Of a DNA stretch of 51,919 nucleotides, positions 42,106-51,827 are shown in pieces. Source of the DNA: Pseudoduganella guangdongensis. GTDB lineage: Bacteria > Pseudomonadota > Gammaproteobacteria > Burkholderiales > Burkholderiaceae_D. The position numbers and the translations under genes are program-made. Position 1 is the stretch's first letter, and every line of letters starts with the position of its first letter. Location: positions 1-51,919 of the forward strand of contig NZ_WWCJ01000030.1 in NCBI RefSeq assembly GCF_009857475.1. Direction: 5' to 3'. A model generated the notes under the pieces. That model was not told where the DNA came from. It saw only the letters and a list, made by a program, of their open reading frames with translations, and searched no databases.

Positions 42106-45100
42106 GCCACAGCAAGCGCTTGACCGGCACGTTGGCGTCCTGCGGCGGCATGTTGAAGGGCTTGACGCGCGGGCGCATGCCGTCCGCCGTCACGGCGTGG
42201 ATCACCGGGGTGCCGCTTGGCAGCTTGCTGACGGTCATGCCGACGATCGGCGAGGACTGCTTGATGCCCACCGGCGTGTTCTGGATGACGAAGCCGCCGG
42301 TGTTGTAGTCGAGCTGATAGAGCCAGCTGTAGCCGCCGGCCTTGCAATCGGAGGCGGTCGGCACCACGCTCGACACCAGCAAGGTGCCAAAGAACAGTTG
42401 CGGATCGATGGCGACGCGCTCGCCGGCATCCTCCAGCTCCACATACCAGCCGCCATCCTCGACCCAGCTCACCTTATCCTTGGTGGCATTGACGCGCGAG
42501 ACCACCTGGCCACCCACACTCTGCGGTGCCATGCCCTGCTTTTTCAGCTTGCCGGGGAACGGCACCACTTTGTCGTCGGCGTTGTCGCGCACGCCGATGA
42601 TGACCTGCTTCTTGCCGCTGGCGGTCAGGTCCTCGGTGCCCAGGTAACGGCCGGTGCCGACAAACACGGAACGCTTGGTGTTGATGGTGACCACCTCCGG
42701 CGTCGTCATGATCGGCAGCTCGCGCCCCAGTTCCAGCAGCTTGCTGGCACTGCGGTTTTTCAGGTCGAAGCGCCACAGGTTGCCGTGCAGGTCGCCGCCA
42801 TAGGCGCCGATCGCCAAGTTCTCGGACGCGAAGTCCTCCACCACGATGTTGATGCGCGCCAGGCCGCTCGGGTCGTCCGCACTGCCCACGCCGGTCGCGA
42901 TGGCTTTGCCGTCCTGCTGGCCGGTCGCCAGGTCCAGCACGAAGACATAGCCCTGGCCGTTGCCGCCGGCAAAGCCGCCCTGGTTTGGTACATTGTTGTA
43001 GCCGGAGGTCAGCAGCACCACCCACTTGCCGTCAAGCTTGGTGATGTACGGCGTGCCATAGCTAAAGCCAACGTTGGCGTTGTCCTTGGCGGTAAAGGTC
43101 CACAGCACGCGCGGCTGGTCGGGGTCGCTGATGTCCAGCGCATAGTAGCCGCGCCCACCCTTGCCCATGGCGCCCACCAGCACTTTCTTCCAGCCGCCGA
43201 TATTGGCGTCGGTCACGGCCAGCGGGCCGTCCAGGTAATAGCGGTGGTGGTCGGTGTAGTTCTCATCGGCCAGGCGCCACAATTCCGGCAGCAGCATGGG
43301 CGGGATATAGGCCCAGCGCTCGGCGCCGGTGACCGCGTCGAAGGCGTGCAGCATGCCGTCGTTGGCAGCGGCGTAAACGATGCCGTCGCGCCCCTCGCTG
43401 CCCAACTTGTATTCGGCATAGCCCTCGTCGCTGAAATCGTGCTGCGCCGCTTTCACGTACACCGGCTGCGAGTGCACGAAGTCGCCCAGGATTTTCAGGC
43501 GCTCGCGGTACAGGCGGGTGCTGGCCGTCGTGCCCGCCTTGGGGTCCTGCCCGCGCAGATAGTTGACCATCGTCTGGGCGCTGGCCTTGGCCTTTTGCTC
43601 AGGGCTCCACTCCGCATACTGGCTCAACTTGCTGTTGACGAACAGGTCGCTCTGCGCCTTGCTCAGGCCCGGGCCGCTGCTCACCACCTTGAACGGCACC
43701 AGCTGGTGGTTCTCATCCGAGGTCCAGATGGTGCGCGTGTCGCTGCCATCGGGCAGGATTTTCTTGGCCAGCTCGGTGCTGGCGCGCCAGTCGTCGGTGG
43801 TCGCCACTTCGCCATTGGTGAGGTTGATGCTGCGCCGGCTCAAATCGCCGTCCCACAGCCCGGTGCGGTAATTGGCGAGGTAGATGTAGTTGTCGCCAGC
43901 CACCGGCTGCAGGTTGGAGGTCGCCGCCGCCGCACCGCTGCCATCGACCCGCTCGATACTGCCGAGCGCCTTGCGCATGCCCTCTTCCAGCGCCACCGGA
44001 TCCTGGGCGCTGAAGTACATGCCACGGCCATTGACCGCGGCGTGCCACAGATCGTCGATGGTGGTTTGCTCGTTTTCCTTCGGCCACGGCCAGTTGGTCG
44101 GCCCCTGCAGGATGTCCAGGTAGGCGCCCTTCGCCGTCTTGTAGTCGGGCGTGTAGCCGAGCGTGCCGTCCACCCCCAGGCCGAGCGTGAAGGTGGTCAT
44201 GTGCTGGTGGGTGGTCACGTCGTCGTAGGCGGCATCGCCGCCGCCGCTCGGCACATTGTTCTCGCTGAGCGGGCCCGTCGTGCGCAGGTCGGTGACATAG
44301 TAATGGTAGGCCACATCGGCCAGCGTCTTCTTGGTCTCGTTCGCCGGGGTCGGCGCGTAGAACGGACGCGCCACGCCTTTCACGCCGTCCAGGTCTTTCA
44401 CGGTGGAGTCGGAATCGCCGCCGTTCCAGTAGCCGTCGGTGGCCAGGATGGCGAAATTGCGCTGGCAGGAGAACTGGATCGGGTCGTCCGTGTATACCTT
44501 GCTGGTGCCGGCATACATCTTGCCCACCTCATTCAGCGATTCGCGCAGTGGCGTGCCGCCGGAAGGCACCACATCATACAGCTCATCGAAAAAGTCCTGC
44601 TTCTGCTTGCCCTCGAACTCCTTGATCGGCAAATTGATGGCGGGCACCTTCTGGGCGTTCTTGTTGATCGTGGTCAGGCCGATGCGGGCGTGGAAGAACG
44701 TGGCGTCATCGGGATCGGCCTTCAGCGCGGCGCCGGTCTTGGGTACGCCGCGCACATCGACGAAAGCGTGGCCGATGGAGGACTTGGCCATCTGCGCGCG
44801 GGTACGGTACCAGGCGTACCAGTTGGCGAAGTTGCTCATCTCTTCGGCGTAGGTACAGTCGCTGCCCAGGCAATCGGTGCGGGTGATGGCGCGCGGATAG
44901 GATTTCCGGTCCGGGTGGATGTCGACCCGCTGCCAGCCACTATGCACCAGGTTGCTGTACTCGGTGGTGCGGCGTGGCTGGCATTTCTTCGCGCTGCCGG
45001 TGCCATCGCACCACTCGATCTTCACATTGTAGTAATACGGCGCGCCATACGCCACCGACAGCTCCGAGTAGGTGGCGTTGGGATACAAGTAATCGCTGTT

Positions 45101-45712
45101 GACCACGGCCGGGCGGCACTCTTTCACCTTGCCGCCGCACCATTTACGCTCCGGATATCGTTTGGTCAGGTCGATGGTGGTCGCCGGCGCCACCTGCGCG
45201 CAACCGCTGTTGCACGGCTCGGTCGAGGCTTTGGCGGTTTCATTGAACAGCTTGTCAATGGTTTGCACATTGTAGCCGTCGCTCGGCACCGCGCTCCACG
45301 CCACCGCCGTGCTGTAGCTGGTATTGCCCAGGGGGTCGGCCTTGCGCTGGCCATCGGCCTTGACCGGCCACTGGTAGCGCACCGCCGGATTGTAATACGC
45401 CCGGTTGAACGCGCTGGCGAAGTACAAGGGGTCGCCCTGTTCGCAGACCGCCTTGAAACCGCCGCTGGTATCGCGGCAGTAATACTCGAAGACCTGGTCC
45501 GAACGCTTGCGCACATAGTCGGGCATATAGTCCCAGGCCATGCTGCCGGAGTTGTCCAGGTCGAGCATGATGTTGGGCAGGACGGCGCTGGTGGTGGCGT
45601 TGGCCAGCGGCTTGTTGGCCAGGTCGGTATCGCCGGCCTGGGTGGCAGCGCTCAACAGCAGGCTGGCGCCGCACAGGGCCGCGGCCGGAAGGTGGTGGGT
45701 AAATAGCCTCAT
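42089..45712 (-). CDS. pilY1: Type IV pilus tip adhesin/assembly protein PilY1
   Basis: The 1207-residue secreted protein has a signal peptide (to about SAATQAG). An N-terminal von Willebrand A-like region carries a MIDAS-type DLDNSGSMAW (51-60) and later ILATDGYWNGGDSD. The C-terminal half is the PilY1 beta-propeller (PF05567 type) with IVYAAANDGMLHAFDAVTG, VGAMGKGGRGYYALDISDP and AYGGDLHGNLWRFDL. PilY1 works in pilus biogenesis, adhesion and surface sensing. I took the ATG at 45712 because it opens the signal peptide. It lies 23 bases after pilX and overlaps the TonB-like gene. Confidence 0.95.
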   Translation of the reverse strand: MRLFTHHLPAAALCGASLLLSAATQAGDTDLANKPLANATTSAVLPNIMLDLDNSGSMAWDYMPDYVRKRSDQVFEYYCRDTSGGFKAVCEQGDPLYFASAFNRAYYNPAVRYQWPVKADGQRKADPLGNTSYSTAVAWSAVPSDGYNVQTIDKLFNETAKASTEPCNSGCAQVAPATTIDLTKRYPERKWCGGKVKECRPAVVNSDYLYPNATYSELSVAYGAPYYYNVKIEWCDGTGSAKKCQPRRTTEYSNLVHSGWQRVDIHPDRKSYPRAITRTDCLGSDCTYAEEMSNFANWYAWYRTRAQMAKSSIGHAFVDVRGVPKTGAALKADPDDATFFHARIGLTTINKNAQKVPAINLPIKEFEGKQKQDFFDELYDVVPSGGTPLRESLNEVGKMYAGTSKVYTDDPIQFSCQRNFAILATDGYWNGGDSDSTVKDLDGVKGVARPFYAPTPANETKKTLADVAYHYYVTDLRTTGPLSENNVPSGGGDAAYDDVTTHQHMTTFTLGLGVDGTLGYTPDYKTAKGAYLDILQGPTNWPWPKENEQTTIDDLWHAAVNGRGMYFSAQDPVALEEGMRKALGSIERVDGSGAAAATSNLQPVAGDNYIYLANYRTGLWDGDLSRRSINLTNGEVATTDDWRASTELAKKILPDGSDTRTIWTSDENHQLVPFKVVSSGPGLSKAQSDLFVNSKLSQYAEWSPEQKAKASAQTMVNYLRGQDPKAGTTASTRLYRERLKILGDFVHSQPVYVKAAQHDFSDEGYAEYKLGSEGRDGIVYAAANDGMLHAFDAVTGAERWAYIPPMLLPELWRLADENYTDHHRYYLDGPLAVTDANIGGWKKVLVGAMGKGGRGYYALDISDPDQPRVLWTFTAKDNANVGFSYGTPYITKLDGKWVVLLTSGYNNVPNQGGFAGGNGQGYVFVLDLATGQQDGKAIATGVGSADDPSGLARINIVVEDFASENLAIGAYGGDLHGNLWRFDLKNRSASKLLELGRELPIMTTPEVVTINTKRSVFVGTGRYLGTEDLTASGKKQVIIGVRDNADDKVVPFPGKLKKQGMAPQSVGGQVVSRVNATKDKVSWVEDGGWYVELEDAGERVAIDPQLFFGTLLVSSVVPTASDCKAGGYSWLYQLDYNTGGFVIQNTPVGIKQSSPIVGMTVSKLPSGTPVIHAVTADGMRPRVKPFNMPPQDANVPVKRLLWRGLGN

Positions 45713-45735
45713 GGATCTCAGGGGGATGTCAGCGG

Positions 45736-46350
45736 TTATTGTTGGATGATGGTCTGTGCGTAAGCGACGTTGAAGCGCGGGCCGGTGACGCGCACCGTGA
45801 TGCGGTACAGGCCGCGGTTGGCCACTTCCGGCCAGCCGCCTGGCTTGTCGTTCTCCATCTGCAGGCGGCCGCCCTCGCTGTTGCCCTCCACTTCCGACTC
45901 TTCGGTGGAGCAGGTGCTGGCATCCAGCGGACCGGGCTTGTTGCACATGCGGTGCACCACGTACGACACCTGGTTGCCGACCGCGTCTTTGGGCAATTGC
46001 TTGACCTGGTCGTCGTCGTTCCAGTCCAGGTCATCGTCGCCGGTTTCCGGCAGCGCGTTGCCGGTCAGGTCGAGCTTGTCCTGGCGCGTGGCGTAATAGC
46101 CGTTGGATGGCTGGTCATCGGTCAGGCTGGCGCCGTTCGCGCGCACCCACAGGATGGCCGCCTCCACGCCGGCATCGGCGCTGATGGCGGCGCTTTGCTT
46201 GAAGGCCAGGTTGCCGGCGATCAGGGACGAGGTGTCGACCGAGCGCACCAGGGCCAGGCTGGCCAGGGTCAGCGCCACCAGCACGATCAGGGTCATGACC
46301 AGCACCACCCCGCCCTGCAGGCGGCGCGGCAGGCGCGGCTTGCGTTTCAT
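45736..46350 (-). CDS. pilX: Type IV pilus minor pilin PilX
   Basis: The 204-residue protein has a short basic leader (MKRKPRLPRRLQG) and a hydrophobic N-terminal helix (GVVLVMTLIVLVALTLASLA). The PilX feature SLIAGNLAFKQSAAISADAG(V/A)E follows the helix. The acidic stretch GDDDLDWNDDD and two Cys (MCNK, TCSTE) lie in the globular part. Minor pilins PilV, PilW and PilX prime pilus assembly and place PilY1 at the tip. Its start overlaps the pilW stop by four bases. Confidence 0.9.
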   Translation of the reverse strand: MKRKPRLPRRLQGGVVLVMTLIVLVALTLASLALVRSVDTSSLIAGNLAFKQSAAISADAGVEAAILWVRANGASLTDDQPSNGYYATRQDKLDLTGNALPETGDDDLDWNDDDQVKQLPKDAVGNQVSYVVHRMCNKPGPLDASTCSTEESEVEGNSEGGRLQMENDKPGGWPEVANRGLYRITVRVTGPRFNVAYAQTIIQQ

Positions 46351-47471
46351 ATTTCACTCCAGATAACGTTGCGCAGCGGGACCACGGTCTCGAACACGCG
46401 GTAGCGATAGCAGCCCCAGTCCGCCGGGTATTTTTCGGCGTTGTAGCTGACCCATTCCGGCCAGCCTTTCACCTTGCCATCCTTGATGGTGGTGGTCGAG
46501 CATTTGCCGGCGCCATCCTGGTCCCGCTCGTACTGGTTGGCACGCGCCACGACCACCATGCGGATCGCCTTGATGCGTGGCCAGTCGCTTGGACCGGGCG
46601 ACTTCCAGGGCGCGGCGTTGGCATCGACCCAGCTGGTGACATTCTGCTGGCCGGCGTTGGCCACGCCGTATTGCGCCTGCAAGTCCAGGATGTCGGCCAT
46701 CACCAGTTCCGGCGCCTGGCCGTTATCGCTGCGCTCCAGGCGGCGCGTGGCCAGGTCGATCGCATAGGCCTTGGTGAAGGTGGCGCTGACACCGGTCGGC
46801 TTGAAGCAGGTCACGCTGGCGCCCTTCCCATATCGGGGCCAGTTGTTCTCGTTCTGGTAGCTGGCGGGCGGGTTGAACATGCCATTCTTGCCGGGATTGT
46901 GCTGGATTTTCGGCTTGCTGCCCTGGTCCAGGATCTCGGTGATATTGGCCAGGGTGCACACGCCCGGCTGGCGCAGCATGATCAGGTCGCCCTCCTCGCA
47001 GCCGGACACGGAATTGACATCCAGCACGGCCGATGGCTGCGGCATGGTGCGCGCCAGCTTGACTTTGCTGGGCATCTGGAACGAGCCGTTTTCCGGGTCG
47101 GCGAAATACTGCACGGCCACCGAATCCGGGCCGCCGTCGGCGCCGTCGGTGATCAGCAGCGGCGCGAAGTTCAGGCCGTTGATCGGGCCTTCCACGCCGC
47201 CGCACGCCGGGCTGCCATCGCAGTAGGTATACAATTTTTCGCACTCCGCCGACTGCTTGGGCGACATGCCCCAACCCGCCATGCGGGCGTCGTTCTCGAT
47301 CATGTACAGCGCGATCGCGCCGCTCGACTGGGCGTCGGCGCCGGTGGTCACATTGCGTTTGCGTCCTTCGGCGTTCTGGAACACTTGCAGCACGATGACC
47401 ATGCTGATCAAGCCGACCAGCAAGCCCACCATGATCTCGACCAAGCCGAAACCTTTTTGTAAACGTTGCAT
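46347..47471 (-). CDS. pilW: Type IV pilus minor pilin PilW
   Basis: The 374-residue protein has a class III prepilin signal MQRLQKG|FGLVEIMVGLLVG with cleavage after Gly and Glu at mature position 5. The large C-terminal region has several Cys (CEKLYTYCDGSPACGG) and the PilW-type segment SSGAIALYMIENDARMAGWG. Family length is 300-400. It lies eight bases after pilV and overlaps pilX. Confidence 0.92.
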   Translation of the reverse strand: MQRLQKGFGLVEIMVGLLVGLISMVIVLQVFQNAEGRKRNVTTGADAQSSGAIALYMIENDARMAGWGMSPKQSAECEKLYTYCDGSPACGGVEGPINGLNFAPLLITDGADGGPDSVAVQYFADPENGSFQMPSKVKLARTMPQPSAVLDVNSVSGCEEGDLIMLRQPGVCTLANITEILDQGSKPKIQHNPGKNGMFNPPASYQNENNWPRYGKGASVTCFKPTGVSATFTKAYAIDLATRRLERSDNGQAPELVMADILDLQAQYGVANAGQQNVTSWVDANAAPWKSPGPSDWPRIKAIRMVVVARANQYERDQDGAGKCSTTTIKDGKVKGWPEWVSYNAEKYPADWGCYRYRVFETVVPLRNVIWSEI

Positions 47472-47479
47472 GGGATTCC

Positions 47480-47845
47480 TTAGTTAATCAATCCCACCGT
47501 CTCGTAACGATGGGTAACTTTTTCACCGGGCGCCTTCCAGCTCACGGTGATGGTGACCTGCGGACCCTGGCGCACCACCGTGCGCTTACCGTCAGGCAGG
47601 CCGGGCACCCCCACATCCTTGCCCACGAATTTGTCCGGCTCGTTGCGGTTGACCCACATCTGGCCCATCAACTGGTTGGCGATAAAGCTCGCTTCCAGGC
47701 GGTACTTGGCGTCGCTGGCCTGGCTGGCCGCCGAGGCTTGCAGCCAGATCATGGCCAGGATGCCGAGCGAGAAGATGACGATGGCGGCCATCGCTTCAAT
47801 CAAGGCGCTGCCCTGCTGTTTACCAGCATTTGGTCGTTGCTTCAT
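47480..47845 (-). CDS. pilV: Type IV pilus minor pilin PilV
   Basis: This 121-residue protein has prepilin signal KQQG|SALIEAMAAIVIFSLG, Glu at mature +5, and SQASDAKYRLEASFIANQL following the helix as in PilV. It lies ten bases downstream of the fimT-like gene, same strand. It is shorter than many PilV proteins (150-190) but complete, with no sign of a frameshift. Confidence 0.9.
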   Translation of the reverse strand: MKQRPNAGKQQGSALIEAMAAIVIFSLGILAMIWLQASAASQASDAKYRLEASFIANQLMGQMWVNRNEPDKFVGKDVGVPGLPDGKRTVVRQGPQVTITVSWKAPGEKVTHRYETVGLIN

Positions 47846-47855
47846 GGTGGATTCC

Positions 47856-48446
47856 TTAACTGCAGCCTTGCGGATTGGCGGCTAGCGCCAGGGCCGGATC
47901 GCACATGCGCACCTGGCCGCCGGAACTGATGGTGATCACATAGCGGCGCGCCTGGGCCGCGTCCGGGTTGGTGACATCGATGCGGGTGACGTCATTGCCG
48001 TTGCCGGCGCCCGGCGCCTGCCCCAGATAGTTGAACGTGACGCCCGCCAGCAAGCCGGTGCCGGGCGCGATGGCGGCGCCGAAATGGCCAGGCGCGACCG
48101 GCTGCACCAGCGCGTCCTTGTTGACGCCCAGGCGCGGCGCCTCGCCGCCCTCACGCGGCAGGCGGCTTTGGATAATGGCCGGGCAGTCGGCGTTCGGCAC
48201 TTTGCAGCCGACGCTCCACGCCACTTTGCCGTCCTGGTCGGTCAGCTTGAAGTTCACTTGCGCGTTGCGCCGCAGCGATTCCATACGCGCCAGCTGCAGG
48301 CCGTTCAGCACTGATTCGGCGGCGGCGCGGTTCTGCGCGTCCTGCATCCAGCGTATGAACGAGGGCGTGCCGGCCGCCATCAGGATGGCGACGATGCTGA
48401 TACCGATCATCAGCTCGATCAAGCCGAGCCCCGCCTGCCGGCGCAT
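47856..48446 (-). CDS. fimT: GspH/FimT-family minor pseudopilin
   Basis: The 196-residue protein starts at the ATG at 48446, which shares one base with the pilE stop (TGATG). The prepilin signal is MRRQAG|LGLIELMIGISIVAI with Glu at +5. GspH/FimT features follow: PSFIRWMQDAQNRAAAESV, then LQLARMESLRRNAQV. Two Cys pairs (GCKVPNADC; MCDP...GCS) may form disulfides. By position it could equally be named fimU; I cannot separate the two from sequence alone. Confidence 0.87.
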   Translation of the reverse strand: MRRQAGLGLIELMIGISIVAILMAAGTPSFIRWMQDAQNRAAAESVLNGLQLARMESLRRNAQVNFKLTDQDGKVAWSVGCKVPNADCPAIIQSRLPREGGEAPRLGVNKDALVQPVAPGHFGAAIAPGTGLLAGVTFNYLGQAPGAGNGNDVTRIDVTNPDAAQARRYVITISSGGQVRMCDPALALAANPQGCS

Positions 48447-48880
48447 CAGCACTTGCCGCTCCGATTGGTCACCCAGCACTCATCCGACTTGGTCCAGCCG
48501 GTCGGCACGGCCACCGTGCTGCGCGCATTTTTTTCATCAATGCGGTAGGTAAAGCCGGCCATCTTGCCTTTGCCCTCGGCACGCAGGACAAAGCTGTTGC
48601 CGTCCGCGCCGATCTGGCAGGCGACGTCAAAATCGGCCAGGTTCTTCGGCGGCTCGGTCGCCGATTTGTCGACGCACGCGCCGGCATAGCTGCGGTTGTC
48701 CTGGAAATGCTGCTCCATCTTGGCGCGCAATTCCGACAGCGCGGCGGTCGCGGGCGGAATGCGACCACGCTTCACATAGTCGGCATAGGCCGGCATGGCG
48801 ACGGCGGCCAGGATGCCGATAATAACGATGGTTACCATTAGTTCCATCAGGGTAAAACCAGCCATAGCTACTCTTCTCAC
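48446..48880 (-). CDS. pilE: Type IV pilin PilE-like (minor or major)
   Basis: The 144-residue protein starts at the GTG at 48880, which follows GGGGA and gives a basic leader VRRVAMAG before cleavage. The mature N-terminus is FTLMELMVTIVIIGILAAVA with Glu at +5; an ATG five codons later would leave almost no leader. The body has PAYADYVKRGRIPPATAAL and a C-terminal disulfide pair (C near DEC and the final C). In related operons this first gene is a PilE-type minor pilin needed with PilVWX-Y1. It is the first gene of the cluster, with 268 bases of divergent spacer to mutS. Confidence 0.88.
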   Translation of the reverse strand: MRRVAMAGFTLMELMVTIVIIGILAAVAMPAYADYVKRGRIPPATAALSELRAKMEQHFQDNRSYAGACVDKSATEPPKNLADFDVACQIGADGNSFVLRAEGKGKMAGFTYRIDEKNARSTVAVPTGWTKSDECWVTNRSGKC

Positions 48881-49148
48881 AATATTTCCCCAAATAGTCG
48901 AAAAACTCTTGCAAAAACACAATTTGACAGAAGTTTAACGTTAAATTCAAATTAAGTGGCGCACTTTGTTGCCGAACAGCATCACGTTAATTCCTTGATA
49001 TTATTGAGAAATCACAAGTTTTGATTGCAAAATCGCCACTTTTAGTTCAAAACGACAACATCATGCAGCAGCGTATGGCGAACCCGCCGGGTGGAGTAAA
49101 ATGCAAGGTTTATGCGCGCGCAGCGCGCGGCCCGATCCCAACGTACCG

Positions 49149-51827
49149 ATGACCACCCTGCCAGCCGAAATCAATCCCGACGCCGTCAAGAACAGCGCGG
49201 CCGAAAAAGTCACCCCGATGATGGCGCAATACCTGCGCATCAAGGCCGATTACCCGAACATGCTGGTGTTCTACCGCATGGGCGACTTCTATGAGCTGTT
49301 CTTCGACGACGCCGAGAAGGCCTCGCGCGTGCTGGGCATTACGCTGACGGCGCGCGGCAGCCAGAATGGCGTGCCGATCAAAATGGCCGGGGTGCCGTTC
49401 CATTCGCTGGACGGCTACCTGGCCAAGCTGGTGAAAGTGGGCGAATCGTGCGCGATCGCCGAGCAGATCGGCGACCCGGCCCTGGCCAAGGGCCCGGTGG
49501 AACGCAAGGTGGTGCGCGTGGTGACCCCGGGCACCCTGACCGACTCCGACCTGCTGCCGGAAAAATCGGAACGCCCGCTGCTGGCGATGACGATGATTAA
49601 CAACCGCAAGCACATCACCTGCGGCCTGGCCTGGCTCTCGCTCGCTTCCGGCGCGCTGCGCCTGATGGAATTTTCCGGCGACCAGCGCAGCGTCAATGTG
49701 CGCCTGCTGCAGGAACTGGAACGCATCGCCCCGGCCGAGATCCTGCGCGGCGACGATGCCGACATGTTCGACGAGATCACCCTGTGCCACGTGAACAATG
49801 TGCCGGCCTGGCACTTCGACGTGGTGCACGGCCACAAGGCCCTGCTCGACCAGTTGGCCGTGGCCACCCTGACCGGCTTCGGCGCGGAAGGCCTGGGCGC
49901 GGCGTTCGGCGCGGCCGGCGCCCTGCTGCGCTACGCGCAAAACACCCAGGGGCGCGGCCTGCAGCACGTCAGGAGCCTGTCCTGCGAAACGGAGAACGAG
50001 TACATCGGCCTTGACGCGGCCACCCGTCGCAACCTGGAGCTGACCGAAACCATCCGCGGCCAGGAATCCCCGACCCTGTTCTCGCTGCTGGACCACTGCC
50101 GCACCGCCATGGGTTCGCGCCTGCTGCGCCACTGGCTGCACCACGCCAAGCGCGACCAGTCGGTGGCGCGCGCGCGGCATGACGCCATCGCAGCCCTGAT
50201 GCAGCACGACACCACCGGCTCGCTGGCCTACCACCTGGCGCAGGTGCCGGATATTGAGCGCATCACCACCCGCGTGGCCTTGCTGTCGGCCCGCCCGCGC
50301 GACCTGTCGGCGCTGCGCGACGGCCTGCAGCAACTGCCGCAGCTGCAGCACGCCATGCTGCGCGCCCTGGGCCACGACAATGCCGACGGCCTCTTGGCGC
50401 GCCTGCATCACGGCCTGAATTCGCCGCAGGACTGCGTTGACCTGCTGGTGCGCGCCGTGATGCCGGAACCGGCCACCATGGTGCGCGACGGCGGCGTGAT
50501 CGCACGCGGCTACGACGCCGAGCTGGATGAACTGCGCGGCCTGTCGGAAAACGCCGGCCAGTACCTGGTCGACCTGGAAACGCGCGAGCGCGAGCGCACC
50601 GGCATCGCCAACCTGCGCGTGGAATACAACCGGGTGCACGGCTTCTACATCGAAGTCACCAACGGCCAGGCCGACAAGGTGCCGGACGACTACCGCCGCC
50701 GCCAGACCCTGAAGAACTGCGAGCGCTACATCACGCCGGAACTGAAGGCCTTTGAGGACAAGGCGCTGTCGGCGCAGGACCGCGCCCTGGCGCGCGAGAA
50801 GATGCTGTACGAGGAGCTGCTGGCCGCGCTGGCGCCCTTCATCGGCCCTCTGCAGTCGATCGCCCAGGCCCTGGCCCAGGTCGACACCCTGTGCGCCCTG
50901 ACCGAGCATGCGCTGCGCCACAACTGGTGCGCGCCGCAGCTGGTGGCCGAGCCGTGCATCAGCATCGTGGAAGGCCGCCACCCGGTGGTGGAAAACCAGA
51001 TCGAACGCTTCATCGCCAACGACTGCAAGTTCCAGGCCGAACGCCGCCTGCTGCTGATCACCGGCCCCAACATGGGCGGTAAGTCGACCTATATGCGCCA
51101 GGTTGCCTTGATCACCCTGCTGGCCTATATCGGCAGCTACGTGCCGGCCGCCAGCGCCACCATCGGCCCGATCGACCGCGTCTTCACCCGCATCGGCGCC
51201 ACCGACGACCTGGCCGGCGGCCGCTCCACCTTCATGGTGGAGATGACCGAGGCGGCCAGCATCCTGAACGGCGCCAGCGAACACTCGCTGGTGCTGATGG
51301 ATGAAATCGGGCGCGGCACCTCGACCTTCGACGGCCTGGCGCTGGCCTGGGCCATTGCGCGCCACCTGATCGAAACCAGCCGCAGCTTCACCCTGTTCGC
51401 CACCCACTACTTCGAGCTGACCCAGTTGCCGGAGGCGCATCCGACCGCCGCCAACGTGCACCTGTCGGCGGTGGAGCACAAGGATTCCATCGTGTTCCTG
51501 CACGCGGTGCAGAACGGCCCGGCCTCGCAAAGCTACGGCTTGCAGGTGGCGCAGCTGGCCGGCGTGCCGCAGCCGGTGATCAAGGCCGCGCGCAAGCACC
51601 TGGCGCGCCTGGAAGCGCAGGCGCTGGACGCGACGCCGCAGCTGGACCTGTTCGCGGCGCCGCTGGCCGACGCCAACGACGACGAGGCGCAAGCCCCGGC
51701 GCCCGTGGCCGCCGATCCGCGCGCCGAGGACGTGCTGGCCGCGCTGGACGACATCGATCCGGACGCCATGACCCCGCGCGAGGCGTTGGAGCAGTTGTAC
51801 CAGCTGAAGCGCCTGGCCCAGGCATGA
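49149..51827 (+). CDS. mutS: DNA mismatch repair protein MutS
   Basis: MutS recognises mismatches and recruits MutL. The 892-residue protein carries the mismatch-wedging F-Y-E motif (GDFYELFFDDA, 45-55). Connector and lever/clamp domains follow, then Walker A GPNMGGKSTYMRQ (about 639-651), Walker B LVLMDEIGRGTSTFDG, and the ATPase signature ATHYFELTQLPE. The C-terminal helix motif (TPREALEQLYQLKRL) is for tetramerisation. I chose the ATG at 49149 (MTTLPAEINP); the open frame extends 16 codons upstream but lacks family likeness. Orientation is divergent from the pil operon. Confidence 0.97.
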   Translation: MTTLPAEINPDAVKNSAAEKVTPMMAQYLRIKADYPNMLVFYRMGDFYELFFDDAEKASRVLGITLTARGSQNGVPIKMAGVPFHSLDGYLAKLVKVGESCAIAEQIGDPALAKGPVERKVVRVVTPGTLTDSDLLPEKSERPLLAMTMINNRKHITCGLAWLSLASGALRLMEFSGDQRSVNVRLLQELERIAPAEILRGDDADMFDEITLCHVNNVPAWHFDVVHGHKALLDQLAVATLTGFGAEGLGAAFGAAGALLRYAQNTQGRGLQHVRSLSCETENEYIGLDAATRRNLELTETIRGQESPTLFSLLDHCRTAMGSRLLRHWLHHAKRDQSVARARHDAIAALMQHDTTGSLAYHLAQVPDIERITTRVALLSARPRDLSALRDGLQQLPQLQHAMLRALGHDNADGLLARLHHGLNSPQDCVDLLVRAVMPEPATMVRDGGVIARGYDAELDELRGLSENAGQYLVDLETRERERTGIANLRVEYNRVHGFYIEVTNGQADKVPDDYRRRQTLKNCERYITPELKAFEDKALSAQDRALAREKMLYEELLAALAPFIGPLQSIAQALAQVDTLCALTEHALRHNWCAPQLVAEPCISIVEGRHPVVENQIERFIANDCKFQAERRLLLITGPNMGGKSTYMRQVALITLLAYIGSYVPAASATIGPIDRVFTRIGATDDLAGGRSTFMVEMTEAASILNGASEHSLVLMDEIGRGTSTFDGLALAWAIARHLIETSRSFTLFATHYFELTQLPEAHPTAANVHLSAVEHKDSIVFLHAVQNGPASQSYGLQVAQLAGVPQPVIKAARKHLARLEAQALDATPQLDLFAAPLADANDDEAQAPAPVAADPRAEDVLAALDDIDPDAMTPREALEQLYQLKRLAQA

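Noticed and set aside
48924..48929. TTGACA as a mutS promoter element
   Set aside because: It lies over 200 bases before mutS and no -10 is found at proper spacing.
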